Part shown: one piece after another, positions 17,821 through 28,679 of the stretch
How the letters are laid out: each line of letters begins with the position of its first letter
How positions within the stretch are numbered: position 1 is the first letter of the stretch
Assembly (NCBI GenBank): GCA_027490215.1
Contig: JAIXYO010000022.1
Location: forward strand, 1-39,819
Direction: 5' to 3'
Length of the DNA stretch: 39,819 nt
Source of the DNA: Rubrivivax sp.
GTDB taxonomy: Bacteria > Pseudomonadota > Gammaproteobacteria > Burkholderiales > Burkholderiaceae_C
The notes under the pieces: model-generated
Database searches by the model: none
Told to the model about the DNA's origin: nothing
What the model saw: the letters and a program-made list of their open reading frames with translations, nothing else
Position numbers and translations under genes: made by a program

Positions 17821-18755
17821 TTGAACACCACGCGCGGATCGGCGAGCTTGTAGAGCACATCGGTCAGCACATTGATCAGCATCGTGATCACCGCCAGGTA
17901 CACCGTGACCGCCTGGATCACCGGGTAGTCGCTGCGGTTGACCGCCAGCAGCACCTCGCGACCGAGGCCGGGGATCGAGAAGAACACCTCGATCAGGAAC
18001 GAGCCGACGAAGATGCCCGGCAGGCTGGTGCCAATGCTGGTCAGGATCGGGATCATCGCGTTGCGCAGCACATGGCGCAGCAGGATCACGCGTTCGGTCA
18101 GGCCCTTGGCGCGCGCGGTGCGAACATAGTCTTGGTCGACCTCATCGAGAAAGAAGCTGCGGTACAGCCGCGTCTGCGGCGCCAGGCTGACCGTCACCGC
18201 CAGCAGCACCGGCAGCGGCGCGTACTCGATCAGGTTGGTCCACACCGAGTCGCTCCAGCCCTGTACCGGAAACCATCCCAGCTTGAAGCCAAACAGCCAC
18301 TGGCCAACCAGCACATAGACAAGGAAGGAGATCGACAGCGCCACGGTGGTCAGCACCATCACCGCGCGGTCGGTCAGCGAACCGCGCACCACGGCCACCG
18401 CCAGCGCCAGCGGAATCGCCAGCAGCACTTCGAGCAGCAGGATCGGCACCATCACCGTCAGCGTGTTGGGCAGGCGGTCGCGGAACAATTCGGCCACCGC
18501 CTCGTTGGTCGCCCAGCTGCGGCCCCAATCGAAGGTCAGCACCTGCTTGACGAAGATCCAAAGCTGAACCCACCACGGCTGGTCCAGGCCGAGTTGCTGG
18601 CGGATCGCAGCGATCTGGTCGGGCTTGGCAATTTGCCCGGCCAGAATCTCTGCCGGGTCGCCACCAAAAAACTTGAACAACACGAACACCAGCAGGATCA
18701 CACCGGCGAGTGTCGGGATGGTTTGCCAGAGACGTCTGAGCAAGTAGGCGGCCAT
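17817..18755 (-). CDS. Peptide ABC importer permease (YejB/DppB-like)
   Basis: A 312-residue inner-membrane permease and the first gene of the minus-strand importer operon. The N-terminus MAAYLLRRLWQTIPTLAGV and the following GGDPAEILAGQ match the DppB family. Six helices are visible. The coupling loop (RTARAKGLTERVILLRHVLRNA) lies at about 210-230, and the family C-terminus (ADPRV) is intact. The gene is divergent from the substrate-binding protein gene across 57 bp. Confidence 0.93.
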   Translation of the reverse strand: MAAYLLRRLWQTIPTLAGVILLVFVLFKFFGGDPAEILAGQIAKPDQIAAIRQQLGLDQPWWVQLWIFVKQVLTFDWGRSWATNEAVAELFRDRLPNTLTVMVPILLLEVLLAIPLALAVAVVRGSLTDRAVMVLTTVALSISFLVYVLVGQWLFGFKLGWFPVQGWSDSVWTNLIEYAPLPVLLAVTVSLAPQTRLYRSFFLDEVDQDYVRTARAKGLTERVILLRHVLRNAMIPILTSIGTSLPGIFVGSFLIEVFFSIPGLGREVLLAVNRSDYPVIQAVTVYLAVITMLINVLTDVLYKLADPRVVFK

Positions 18756-18764
18756 GGGGTCGGG

Positions 18765-18774
18765 AGTCTAGACT
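18765..18774. promoter_or_regulatory. Palindrome AGTCTAGACT between the divergent importer genes
   Basis: A perfect 10 bp palindrome lies in the 57 bp spacer between the permease start (18755) and the binding protein start (18813). A further AGTCT half-site occurs at 18792-18796. It is a candidate operator for coordinating the two halves of the importer; no regulator gene is adjacent. Confidence 0.3.
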
Positions 18775-18812
18775 GCGCGCGCTCGGCGAATAGTCTGGCA
18801 GGAGAAGCGTGA

Positions 18813-20660
18813 ATGAAATCAGGTCGTGTGCGTCGAGTGGTGCGTGGGGTGCTTGGTTCCGCCTGGACGTTGCTGCTGTGCATGGCAGGTACTGCATCGG
18901 CGCCCGCCTGGGCAGAGGGCAGCGGCAGTCCCACGCCTGCTCAAAAAGTCCTCCGCTACGCCTTCCCGGTCGCGGAGACCGGCTTCGACCCGGTGCAGAT
19001 CTCCGACCTGTATTCGGCGACCATCATCTCGAACATCATCGAGTCGCCCTTGACCTATGACTACCTCGCGCGGCCGGTCAAGCTGGTGCTGCAGACGGCC
19101 GCCGAGATGCCGCAGGTGTCGGCCGACTTCCAGACCTACACGGTGAAGATCCGCCCCGGCATCTACTTCGCGGACGACCCGGCTTTCAAGGGCAAGAAGC
19201 GCGAGCTGGTCGCAGCGGATTACGTCTATTCGCTCAAGCGCATCTTCGACCCGCGCTGGAAAAGCCCGAGCTACCCAGGCCTCGCCGACGAGAAGATCAT
19301 CGGTATCGATGCGCTGCGCGAGAAAGCCATCAGGGACCGCACCCCGTTCGACTACGACACCGAGATCGAAGGCCTGCGCACACTCGACCGTTACACCTAC
19401 CGCATCACGCTCGGCAAGCCCAGCCCGCGCTTCATCAACAACTTCACCGGTACCGGTGCGCTCGCACGCGAGGTGGTCGAGGCCTATGGCGACAAGATCA
19501 TGGAGCACCCGGTGGGCACCGGGCCGTATCTGCTCAGCGAATGGCAGCGTTCATCTCGGATGGTGCTGACGCGCAACCCGAACTTCCGCGAGCAGTTCTA
19601 CCAGGCAGATCCGCCTGCCAATGACCCGGTGGCGCAGGCGATCTACCAAAAGCTCAAGGGCCGGCGCCTGCCAATGATCGACCGTGTCGAGGTGTCGGTC
19701 GTCGGGGAGTCGCAGCCGCGCTGGCTGGCCTTCCTGAACGCCGAGCACGACATGATCGAAGGTCTGCCGGCCGAGTTCGCCAACATCGCGATCCCGAACA
19801 ACCGCATCGCGCCGAACCTCGCGTCGCGCGGCATCCAGATGGTGCGCACGCCCGGCTCGGACATCTCGTTCACCTACTTCAACATGCAGGACCCACTGGT
19901 CGGCGGCTACACCCCGGAGAAGGTGGCGTTGCGCCGGGCGATCGCGCTGGCTTACGACACCGCCACCGAGATCCGCCAGGTGCGCCGCAACCAGGCCGTG
20001 CCCGCAGAAAGCACGCTGCCGCCGATGACCTTCGGCTTCGATCCCACCTGGAAGTCAGAGATGAGTCTGTACGACCCGGCGCGCGCGAAGGCGCTGCTCG
20101 ATCTGTACGGCTATGTCGACCACGATGGCGACGGTTGGCGCGACCTGCCCGATGGCCAGCCGCTCAAGCTCGTCTACGCCACTTCGCCGGACCAGACCTC
20201 GCGCCAGCGGAACGAGCTGTGGAAGAAGTACATGGACGCGATCCACGTCAAGGTCGAGTTCAAGATCGGCCAGTGGCCCGAACAGCTGAAGGCCGCACGG
20301 GCCGGCAAGCTCATGATGTGGGGTCTGGGCCAAAGTGCAACCTCCCCAGATGCAGACGGTTTCCTGGCGCTGGCCTACGGGCCGCAGAAGGGCGAAGGCA
20401 ACCTCGCCTTCTTCGACCTGCCGGCCTTCAACAAGCTGTATGACGCGCAGACCGTGCTCGGCAACACGCCCGAGCGCCTCGCGCTGATGCAGGACGCGAG
20501 CAAGCTGCTGGTCGCCTACATGCCGATGAAAGTGCACGCGCATCGCATCGGCACCGACCTGATCTTTCCTTGGGTGACCGGCTACCAGCGCCACCCGTTC
20601 ATGCGCGAGTTCTGGCGCTATGTTGACGTCGATGCGGCCCGGGCCGCCACGAAAAAGTGA
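18813..20660 (+). CDS. Peptide ABC importer substrate-binding protein (YejA-like)
   Basis: A 615-residue periplasmic protein of the SBP_bac_5 family. The signal peptide has a basic n-region (KSGRVRRVVRG), a hydrophobic core, and a probable cleavage site after AWA near residue 34. There is no lipobox. Typical segments include the ligand-domain motif VKIRPGIYFADDPAF and GTGPYLLSEWQ. The length, over 600, fits YejA/OppA proteins rather than the ~530-residue DppA. GGAG lies 8 nt before the ATG. It should deliver oligopeptides (or related compounds) to the divergently encoded permeases and ATPase. Confidence 0.93.
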   Translation: MKSGRVRRVVRGVLGSAWTLLLCMAGTASAPAWAEGSGSPTPAQKVLRYAFPVAETGFDPVQISDLYSATIISNIIESPLTYDYLARPVKLVLQTAAEMPQVSADFQTYTVKIRPGIYFADDPAFKGKKRELVAADYVYSLKRIFDPRWKSPSYPGLADEKIIGIDALREKAIRDRTPFDYDTEIEGLRTLDRYTYRITLGKPSPRFINNFTGTGALAREVVEAYGDKIMEHPVGTGPYLLSEWQRSSRMVLTRNPNFREQFYQADPPANDPVAQAIYQKLKGRRLPMIDRVEVSVVGESQPRWLAFLNAEHDMIEGLPAEFANIAIPNNRIAPNLASRGIQMVRTPGSDISFTYFNMQDPLVGGYTPEKVALRRAIALAYDTATEIRQVRRNQAVPAESTLPPMTFGFDPTWKSEMSLYDPARAKALLDLYGYVDHDGDGWRDLPDGQPLKLVYATSPDQTSRQRNELWKKYMDAIHVKVEFKIGQWPEQLKAARAGKLMMWGLGQSATSPDADGFLALAYGPQKGEGNLAFFDLPAFNKLYDAQTVLGNTPERLALMQDASKLLVAYMPMKVHAHRIGTDLIFPWVTGYQRHPFMREFWRYVDVDAARAATKK

Positions 20661-20682
20661 CGCCAGGGCCCGCGGCGTCAAG

Positions 20683-21837
20683 TCAACCCTGCACCAGCCG
20701 CTTGTTCCTCGCAATCGACATCAGGATGCCCAGGCCCAGACCCAGGGTCACCATCGCGGTGCCGCCATAGCTGACGAAGGGCAGGGGCACGCCCACCACC
20801 GGCAGGATGCCGCTGACCATGCCCATGTTGACGAAGGCATAGGTGAAGAAACTCATCGTGATGGCGCCGGCGAGCAGTCGGGTGAATACGTTCGGTGCGT
20901 CGGCGGCAATCATCAAGCCACGCACGATCAAGAACAGGAAACCGAGCATCAAGCCGATGCAGCCGATCAGGCCGAACTCCTCCGCGTAGGCCGCGAAGAT
21001 GAAGTCGGTGGTGCGTTCCGGGATGAATTCCAGGTGGGTCTGCGTGCCCTTCATGAAGCCCTTGCCGGTGACGCCGCCGGAGCCGATGGCGATCATCCCC
21101 TGGATGATGTGAAAACCTTTGCCCAGCGGGTCGGTGGTCGGGTCGAGCAGCGTGCAGACGCGATTCTTCTGGTACTCGCGCAGCATCGGCCACTTCAGGT
21201 CGGGCTTGCAGATCGCATCTCCCGACAGCACCAACGCGGTGATGGCCACCGCAGCCACCGCCACCACCGGAACGATCAGCTTCCAGGACAAGCCGGCGAA
21301 GAAGATCACGAACAGGCCCGCAGCCATCACCAGGATCGCCGTACCCAGGTCGGGTTGTTTGACGATCAAGCCGACCGGCACCGCCAGGATCAACAGCGCA
21401 ACGACAAAGTCGAGCGCGCGCACCTGACCTTCACGGCGCTGGAACCACCATGCCAGCATCAGCGGCATCGCGATTTTCAGGATCTCGCTGGGCTGGATCA
21501 CGATGCCCACATCAAGCCAGCGCGTCGCGCCCTTCTTGGTGATGCCGAGCAGCGCGGTGGCCAACAGCAGCGCAACGCCCACCACGTAAAGCGGCACCGC
21601 CAACGCCATCAGACGCTGCGGCGGCACCTGGGCGACCACGAACAGCAGACCGGCAGCCAGCATCATGTTTCGTGCGTGATCGACGAAGCGGGTACCGTGA
21701 TCGAACCCGGCCGAGTACATCACCGTCAATCCGATGGCCGACAGCAGCAGCAGCGCCAGCAGCAACGGCGCGTCGAAGCCACGGAACAGCGGCATCACGC
21801 GCGCCAGCATGGACGGGTTCTCGAACGACGGTCTCAT
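20683..21837 (-). CDS. rodA: Rod shape-determining glycosyltransferase RodA
   Basis: A 384-residue SEDS-family membrane protein that polymerises lipid II glycan strands in the elongasome with PBP2. About ten helices are visible. Conserved SEDS segments include SEILKIAMPLMLAW, KQPDLGTA, and the C-terminal PFVSYGGTA preceded by GGVTGKG. It is the last gene of the mre operon and its ATG overlaps the mrdA stop (ATGA, 21834-21837). It ends about 20 bp from the convergent binding protein gene. Confidence 0.96.
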   Translation of the reverse strand: MRPSFENPSMLARVMPLFRGFDAPLLLALLLLSAIGLTVMYSAGFDHGTRFVDHARNMMLAAGLLFVVAQVPPQRLMALAVPLYVVGVALLLATALLGITKKGATRWLDVGIVIQPSEILKIAMPLMLAWWFQRREGQVRALDFVVALLILAVPVGLIVKQPDLGTAILVMAAGLFVIFFAGLSWKLIVPVVAVAAVAITALVLSGDAICKPDLKWPMLREYQKNRVCTLLDPTTDPLGKGFHIIQGMIAIGSGGVTGKGFMKGTQTHLEFIPERTTDFIFAAYAEEFGLIGCIGLMLGFLFLIVRGLMIAADAPNVFTRLLAGAITMSFFTYAFVNMGMVSGILPVVGVPLPFVSYGGTAMVTLGLGLGILMSIARNKRLVQG

Positions 21838-23930
21838 CGCTGAGCAGCCTGGCGAACCGGGGCATCCGCCGCGGACGCCGAGGAGATGGCGGCCGTGGTG
21901 TCGCCTGCCGAGGCGGCGGCAGAGGCTGCCTCAGAGGCCGCAGAAGCCGCGCTGGCAGGGGCAGCCGCCATCGCGGGCAGCGTTGGGTTGCCGGCGGGCA
22001 GCACCAGATCCTGGATGTGCCGCGGCGTGCCGATCGGGGCAGCCGATGTGCCGGCACGCGTGGCGACGATGTCCTCTTCGCTGGGCACCTGGCCCAGCAG
22101 CATGTAATCGAACAACCTGCGCGCGATCGGCGCCGCAGCGCCAGCACCCCAACCGGCGTTCTCGACGATCACTGCGACCGCGATCTGCGGGTTCTCCACT
22201 GGCGCGAAGGCAACGTACAAGGCGTGATCGCGCAAGCGCTCCTCAACCCGATTCGCACTGTATTTTTCGTTCTGCTTCAGGCCAACCGCCTGCGCCGTGC
22301 CGGTCTTGCCGCCGCTCTGGTAGCTGGCGCCGGCGAACACCCGTGTCGACGTGCCGGAAACGGTCACGCCATGCATGGCCTCGCGGATCACCTCGACCTG
22401 CTCCGGCTTCAGACCGATCGGCGGGATCGCGTGGGCTGAAATCTGTCGTTGGTCCCCCGTGAGCACATCGTCGATCCGACGCACGAGCCGCGGCTCGTAG
22501 CGCTGACCACCTGACACGAGCGTCGCCATTGCCGTGGCCAGCTGCAGCATCGTGAAGCTGTTGTAGCCCTGGCCGATGCCCAGCGAAATCGTTTCGCCGG
22601 CATACCACTTCTGTTGATCGGCGCGCTTGTAGGCGCGCCGCTTCCAGTGGGTCGAAGGCAGCAGGCCTGTGACCTCGCCCTCGACATCGATGCCGGTCTT
22701 GCGGCCAAAACCGAACGGCGATAGCTCGTCGTGGATCAGGTCCACGCCCATCTCGTTGGCCAGCGTGTAGAAATACACATTGCTCGATTCGACGATGGCC
22801 CGGCGCATGTCCATGATGCCGCCGCGCTCGTTCTCCGGACTGCCATAGCGGTGGCCTCCAAAAATGAAGGCCCCGGTGTCGTTGATCAATGTGCTGGGTG
22901 AGCGTTTGTTGGCATTCAGCGCCGCCATCGCCATGAATGGCTTGTAGGTCGATCCCGGTGGGTAGGTGCCGCGCAGCGCTCGGTTCAGCAGCGGCTTGTC
23001 CGGCGACTCATTGAGTTCCCTCCAGCTCTCGCTGTCGATCCCGTCGACGAACAGGTTGGGGTCAAAGGTGGGCTTGCTGACGAAGGCGAGCACCTCGCCG
23101 CTGCGCGGATCGATGGCGACCAGCGCCCCGCGCCGGTCGCCGTACAGGGATTCGACCAACGCCTGCAGCCGGATGTCGATCGACAGCACCACCGTGTTGC
23201 CTGGCGTGGCCGGGTTGCTGTGAAGGCGCCGCACCGCCCGACCGGCCGCGCTGGTTTCCACTTCCTCGAAGCCGGTGGTGCCATGCAGCTCGGCCTCGTA
23301 ACTCTGCTCGATGCCGAGCTTGCCGATGTACTCGGTGCCGCGGTAACTGGGCGCGTCCTCTGACTCGTCGATGATTTCCTTTTCGGCCTGGTTGATGCGC
23401 CCGATGTAGCCCAGCAGATGGCTGCCCACCTCGCCCAGCGGGTAGTTGCGAAACAGCCTGGCCTTCACCTCGACACCCGGGAAACGGTAGCGCTGTGCGG
23501 TGAAGCGGGCCACTTCCTCGTCGGTGAGCTTGGTGCGGATCGGCAGCGACTCGAAATTCTTGCTCTCGTCCATCAGCCGCTTGAACCGCCTGCGGTCGCG
23601 GGGCAGGATGTCGATCACCTCGGCCAGCTGGTTGATCGTGGCGTCGAGGTCGTCGATGCGCGATGGCATCAGCTCCAGTGTGTAGGCCGAGTAGTTGTTG
23701 GCCAGCACGACGCCGTTGCGGTCGACGATCAGCCCGCGATTCGGCACGATCGGCACCACGGCAATGCGGTTGTTCTCGGCACGAACGCTCAGCTCTTCGT
23801 GCTTGACCACCTGCAGGTGCGTCAGGCGAAAGGCCAGCAGGCCGAAGCACAGCAGCACGAACGCCGCGGCCGCGAACAGCCGCGTTTGAAAGCGGCGCAG
23901 CTCCTGCTCGACGTCCTTGAGTTCTGTCAC
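21834..23930 (-). CDS. mrdA: Penicillin-binding protein 2 (elongation transpeptidase)
   Basis: A 698-residue class B PBP that cross-links peptidoglycan during cell elongation. A membrane anchor lies at about 18-36, then the pedestal with NRGLIVDRNG. The transpeptidase domain has STYK (active-site S327, K330), SSN (382-384) and KTGT (542-545). The GTG start at 23930 overlaps the mreD stop (GTGA, 23927-23930) and gives the family N-terminus; the longer open frame to 24041 lies inside mreD. The last ~50 residues are an Ala/Ser-rich low-complexity tail beyond the enzyme domain. Confidence 0.95.
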   Translation of the reverse strand: MTELKDVEQELRRFQTRLFAAAAFVLLCFGLLAFRLTHLQVVKHEELSVRAENNRIAVVPIVPNRGLIVDRNGVVLANNYSAYTLELMPSRIDDLDATINQLAEVIDILPRDRRRFKRLMDESKNFESLPIRTKLTDEEVARFTAQRYRFPGVEVKARLFRNYPLGEVGSHLLGYIGRINQAEKEIIDESEDAPSYRGTEYIGKLGIEQSYEAELHGTTGFEEVETSAAGRAVRRLHSNPATPGNTVVLSIDIRLQALVESLYGDRRGALVAIDPRSGEVLAFVSKPTFDPNLFVDGIDSESWRELNESPDKPLLNRALRGTYPPGSTYKPFMAMAALNANKRSPSTLINDTGAFIFGGHRYGSPENERGGIMDMRRAIVESSNVYFYTLANEMGVDLIHDELSPFGFGRKTGIDVEGEVTGLLPSTHWKRRAYKRADQQKWYAGETISLGIGQGYNSFTMLQLATAMATLVSGGQRYEPRLVRRIDDVLTGDQRQISAHAIPPIGLKPEQVEVIREAMHGVTVSGTSTRVFAGASYQSGGKTGTAQAVGLKQNEKYSANRVEERLRDHALYVAFAPVENPQIAVAVIVENAGWGAGAAAPIARRLFDYMLLGQVPSEEDIVATRAGTSAAPIGTPRHIQDLVLPAGNPTLPAMAAAPASAASAASEAASAAASAGDTTAAISSASAADAPVRQAAQR

Positions 23931-24448
23931 AGCGGGCGATTCTGGTCGCGGTCGGGGGCGCGGCGCTGCGGGGCCAGCAGCAGCCAGGTCGCGAGCGGCC
24001 ACAGCAGCGCCTCGAAGACCGGCGCCAACAGAGCCTGCCATCCGGGCAGCATGCCGCCGGCGATCATCCGCACTGCGAATGACACCAGGTGCGCTGCGAG
24101 GAACAGCGGCAGGATCTGCAGCGCCTGAGATGGCAGGTCAAACCACAACAATCGGCGGTGAATGGACGTGGCTGCATAAGCCAGCAGCGTGTAGGCCAGT
24201 GCATGCTGACCCAGCAGCGCGCCATCGTGCACGTCCATCAGCAGGCCGAACAAGAAGGCGACGCCGACCCCGACCCGACGCGTCTGGTGCACGTTCCAGA
24301 ACACCAGGACCACCGCCAGCGCATCGGGGGCCGCCGGATGGCGGCCCAGCGGCACCAGGTTGATGGCCAACGCACCGAGCAGCGTGAACCACAGGAACAG
24401 CGGGTTGACCGGCAGCAAGAGCTGATCGGTGCGGCGCGGCAGGATCAT
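23927..24448 (-). CDS. mreD: Rod shape-determining protein MreD
   Basis: A 173-residue inner-membrane protein with about five helices, close to the usual MreD length. It begins with a short cytoplasmic stretch and contains the conserved GLLMDVHDGALLGQHALAY segment. It helps link MreC and the PBP2-RodA synthase to MreB filaments. Its start overlaps the mreC stop (24445-24448) and its stop overlaps the mrdA GTG. Confidence 0.93.
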   Translation of the reverse strand: MILPRRTDQLLLPVNPLFLWFTLLGALAINLVPLGRHPAAPDALAVVLVFWNVHQTRRVGVGVAFLFGLLMDVHDGALLGQHALAYTLLAYAATSIHRRLLWFDLPSQALQILPLFLAAHLVSFAVRMIAGGMLPGWQALLAPVFEALLWPLATWLLLAPQRRAPDRDQNRPL

Positions 24449-25395
24449 CGGCGTGGCGCTTTCTTGCTGTGGCTGGCCGAGGCGGCAGAGGCCGGCGCAG
24501 AAGCCGGTGTCGCGGCGCCCACGGATTCAGGGTGTGGCGGCAGTTGCAAGCCAATGGGTTCCAGCACCAGAACATGGCGCACGCCACCCGTTGGCGCCGC
24601 CGGCGCCAGAACAATCCTGGCAAAGCCGGAATCGACCTTGCGATCAATGCTCATCACCTTGGCCACCGGCAGGCCCGGCGGGTAGACGCCATCGACCCCC
24701 GAGGTCTGCAGCAGGTCGCCCACCTGCACGTCGGCATTGCCCGCCATGAAGCGGAGCTCGAGTGCATCCCCCGTGGCCAAGCCAAAGGCAGCACTGCGCG
24801 CCTGCGTGCGGGTATTCAGCACCGGCACCGCCGCGTCCTTGTCGGTCAGCAGTGTCACCTCGGACGACAACGGATAGACCCGCGTCACCTGGCCGATCAC
24901 CCCGGCTTCGCAAATCACCGGTGAGCCAGCCGCAATGCCTTGCGCCAGCCCTTTGTCGACCACCACCTTGCGGGAGTAGGGATCGGGCGATTCATAGAGC
25001 ACTTCGGCCGCCTGCGATCGCACCTGCAGGCCGCTACGCACGTCGAGCAGCGCACGCAGCCGCGCATTCTCGGCCTGCAACTGATCGACCTGGTTCACGC
25101 GCAACGCCTGGCCAGCCAGCGCACGACGGGCGGCAGACTCATTGGCAATGGCAGTTTCCAGTCCGGCCACGTACTGGAAGGTCGATTCAATGCCCTCGAC
25201 CGGCGCCAGCAGGCTGCGTTGCACCGGATGCAGCGCGGTGGCCAGCAGCGCGCGAAGCGGCTGGGTCAGCTTGAACCGCACGTCGGCGACCATCAGGAAC
25301 ACCGCGAGCGCCGAGCACAGTGCCAATTTGGTGAGCGCCGACAGGCCCTGGCGAAAGAACGGCGGCGGCGTTCGATCGATGGAGCCTAGAAGCAT
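24445..25395 (-). CDS. mreC: Rod shape-determining protein MreC
   Basis: A 316-residue bitopic protein. A short cytoplasmic N-terminus precedes one helix (about 23-42), then a coiled-coil (YVAGLETAIANESAARRALAGQALRVNQ region) and the paired beta-barrel periplasmic domain. It activates PBP2. The tail after about residue 290 is Ala/Ser/Lys-rich and probably disordered. It is preceded by a 115 bp spacer from mreB and overlaps mreD by four bases. Confidence 0.94.
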   Translation of the reverse strand: MLLGSIDRTPPPFFRQGLSALTKLALCSALAVFLMVADVRFKLTQPLRALLATALHPVQRSLLAPVEGIESTFQYVAGLETAIANESAARRALAGQALRVNQVDQLQAENARLRALLDVRSGLQVRSQAAEVLYESPDPYSRKVVVDKGLAQGIAAGSPVICEAGVIGQVTRVYPLSSEVTLLTDKDAAVPVLNTRTQARSAAFGLATGDALELRFMAGNADVQVGDLLQTSGVDGVYPPGLPVAKVMSIDRKVDSGFARIVLAPAAPTGGVRHVLVLEPIGLQLPPHPESVGAATPASAPASAASASHSKKAPRR

Positions 25396-25419
25396 GGGGG
25401 AATGCCAGAAACATTAGGC

Positions 25420-25510
25420 CGGAGGAAAGTCCCGAGCCGAGCGCCGAGCCGCCTCAAGCCGGCGAGCGCCCCCGTGGGGGGCAGGAGCGCAGCGACGTGG
25501 GGGCTGTCAT
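25420..25510. repeat. GC-rich palindromic spacer, candidate dispersed repeat
   Basis: The mreB-mreC spacer contains a strong hairpin GCCCCC-GTG-GGGGGC (25468-25482). It is flanked by GGCGAGC and GCAGGAGCGCAGCGACGTGG. I recall similar G/C-run modules from intergenic regions of Comamonadaceae and relatives, which suggests a dispersed element; only one copy is visible here. It has no U tract, so it is not a classical terminator. Confidence 0.35.
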
Positions 25511-26850
<1,340 letters not shown>

Positions 26851-27150
26851 ATGCCTTTGACCCCGGATGACGTCGGCCGCATCGCGCACCTCGCGCGGCT
26901 GGCGTTGCAGCCCACCGAACAAGCGGCCATGCTGACCCAGCTCAATGCCTTCTTCTCCATCGTGGAGCAGATGAGTGCCGTCGACACCGCCGGCGTGGAA
27001 CCGTTGTACACGCCGCTGTCGGCGGTCAGCGAAGTCAGCCTGCGGCTGCGCGACGACGTGGTTACCGAGACCAACCAGCGGGAGCTCAACCAGCGCAGCG
27101 CGCCGGCGATAGAGGACGGTCTCTTCCTCGTGCCGAGGGTGGTCGAATGA
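26851..27150 (+). CDS. gatC: Amidotransferase subunit GatC
   Basis: A 99-residue small subunit of the tRNA-dependent amidotransferase. It wraps around GatA and stabilises the GatAB complex. The family pattern is clear: [13 protein letters not shown], then [20 protein letters not shown] and LRDDVVTE. The start is ATG at 26851 (MPLTPDDVG). The open frame from 26800 adds an unlikely 17 residues. Its stop overlaps the gatA ATG (27147-27150). Confidence 0.95.
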   Translation: MPLTPDDVGRIAHLARLALQPTEQAAMLTQLNAFFSIVEQMSAVDTAGVEPLYTPLSAVSEVSLRLRDDVVTETNQRELNQRSAPAIEDGLFLVPRVVE

Positions 27151-28679
27151 GCGGCGCCTTGCACGACCTGGGTGTGGCCGCCCTGGCGCAAGCGCTTGCT
27201 GAGAAGCAGGTGTCCAGTGAGGAGGTCACGGGCCACCTGCTCAAACGAATCGCAGCCCACGAGCACCTGGGCGCCTGGCTGTGTGTCGATGCCGACGCAG
27301 CACTGGCGCAAGCCCGGGGTGCGGACGTGCGCCGTGCGCAAGGCCACAGCAACAGCGATCAGCCGCTGCTTGGCGTTCCGCTAGCGCACAAGGACATCTT
27401 CGTCACCCGTGACCTGCCGACCACTGCCGCCTCGAAGATGCTGGCCGGCTACCGCAGCCCGTTCGACGCCACGGTGGTCTCGCGCCTCGGCGCCGGCGCC
27501 GGCATGGTGACGCTGGGCAAGCTGAACTGTGACGAGTTTGCGATGGGCTCGGGTAATGAAAACTCGGCCTACGGCGCGGTCAGGAACCCGTGGGACTTGA
27601 GCCGCGTGCCGGGTGGCTCCTCGGGCGGCTCGGCCGCTGCGGTCGCCGCACGCCTCGTGCCGGCCGCGACAGGCACCGACACCGGCGGCTCGATCCGGCA
27701 GCCGGCCAGTTTTTCGGGCATCACAGGCATCAAGCCGACCTACGGCGTGTGTTCACGCTTCGGCATGATCGCCTTCGCCTCCAGCCTCGATCAGGCTGGC
27801 CCGATGGCGCGATCGGCCGAAGACTGCGCCTTGCTGCTCGGCGCGATGAGCGGCTTTGACGAGCGCGACGCGACCAGCGCGCAGCGCCCGCCGCAGGATT
27901 ACGCCACCGCGATGCGTACACCTCGCGCCGACGCCACCGCTGCGCAACCGCTGAAAGGCCTGCGGATCGGCCTGCCCAAGGAATTCTTCCCGGCCGCCCT
28001 GGCTTCCGAAGTCGATGGCGCGGTGCGGGCCGCACTGGTCGAGCTCGAGAAACTTGGCGCCACGCTGGTCGAGGTCAGCCTGCCGCGCACCGAACTGTCG
28101 ATCCCGGTGTACTACATCATCGCGCCAGCCGAAGCCAGCTCGAACCTGAACCGATTCGACGGCGTGAAATTCGGTCACCGCGCAGCGAACTACACCGACC
28201 TGCTGGACATGTACAAGAAAACGCGTGCCGAAGGTTTCGGTGACGAGGTCAAGCGCCGCATCATGATCGGCAGCTATGTGCTGAGCCACGGCTATTACGA
28301 CGCCTACTACCTGCAAGCACAGAAGCTGCGGCGCATGATCGCTGACGATTTTCAGCACTGCTTCACCGAATGCGACGTGATCGCCGGCCCGGTGGCACCC
28401 ACAGTGGCATGGAAGCTCGGCGGTAAGGGCGACGACCCGGTGGCCAACTACCTCGCGGACATCTTCACACTGCCGGCGAGCCTGGCCGGCCTGCCCGGCA
28501 TGAGCGTGCCGGCAGGCTTCGCAGCCACCGGCGAAGGCGCTGGCATGCCGGTCGGATTGCAACTGATCGGGAACTACTTCCAGGAAGGCACGCTGTTGCA
28601 CGCCGCGCACGCCTTCCAGCAGGCGACAGACTGGCACCAGCGTGCGCCGTCGGCCGCGTCGATGGGAGGTGCCGCATGA
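27147..28679 (+). CDS. gatA: Amidotransferase subunit GatA (amidase)
   Basis: A 510-residue amidase-signature enzyme that releases ammonia from glutamine. The ammonia is channelled to GatB. The Ser-cisSer-Lys triad is K82 (AHKD), S158 (GGSSGGS) and S182 ([12 protein letters not shown]), with the 76 and 24 residue spacing expected. Presence of GatCAB indicates indirect formation of Gln-tRNA(Gln) and/or Asn-tRNA(Asn). The stop overlaps the gatB start (28676-28679). Confidence 0.96.
   Translation: MSGALHDLGVAALAQALAEKQVSSEEVTGHLLKRIAAHEHLGAWLCVDADAALAQARGADVRRAQGHSNSDQPLLGVPLAHKDIFVTRDLPTTAASKMLAGYRSPFDATVVSRLGAGAGMVTLGKLNCDEFAMGSGNENSAYGAVRNPWDLSRVPGGSSGGSAAAVAARLVPAATGTDTGGSIRQPASFSGITGIKPTYGVCSRFGMIAFASSLDQAGPMARSAEDCALLLGAMSGFDERDATSAQRPPQDYATAMRTPRADATAAQPLKGLRIGLPKEFFPAALASEVDGAVRAALVELEKLGATLVEVSLPRTELSIPVYYIIAPAEASSNLNRFDGVKFGHRAANYTDLLDMYKKTRAEGFGDEVKRRIMIGSYVLSHGYYDAYYLQAQKLRRMIADDFQHCFTECDVIAGPVAPTVAWKLGGKGDDPVANYLADIFTLPASLAGLPGMSVPAGFAATGEGAGMPVGLQLIGNYFQEGTLLHAAHAFQQATDWHQRAPSAASMGGAA

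Noticed and set aside
20620-21843. 407-codon plus-strand frame opposite rodA
   Set aside because: Its product is Gln/His/Arg-rich without motifs, whereas rodA is clear on the minus strand.
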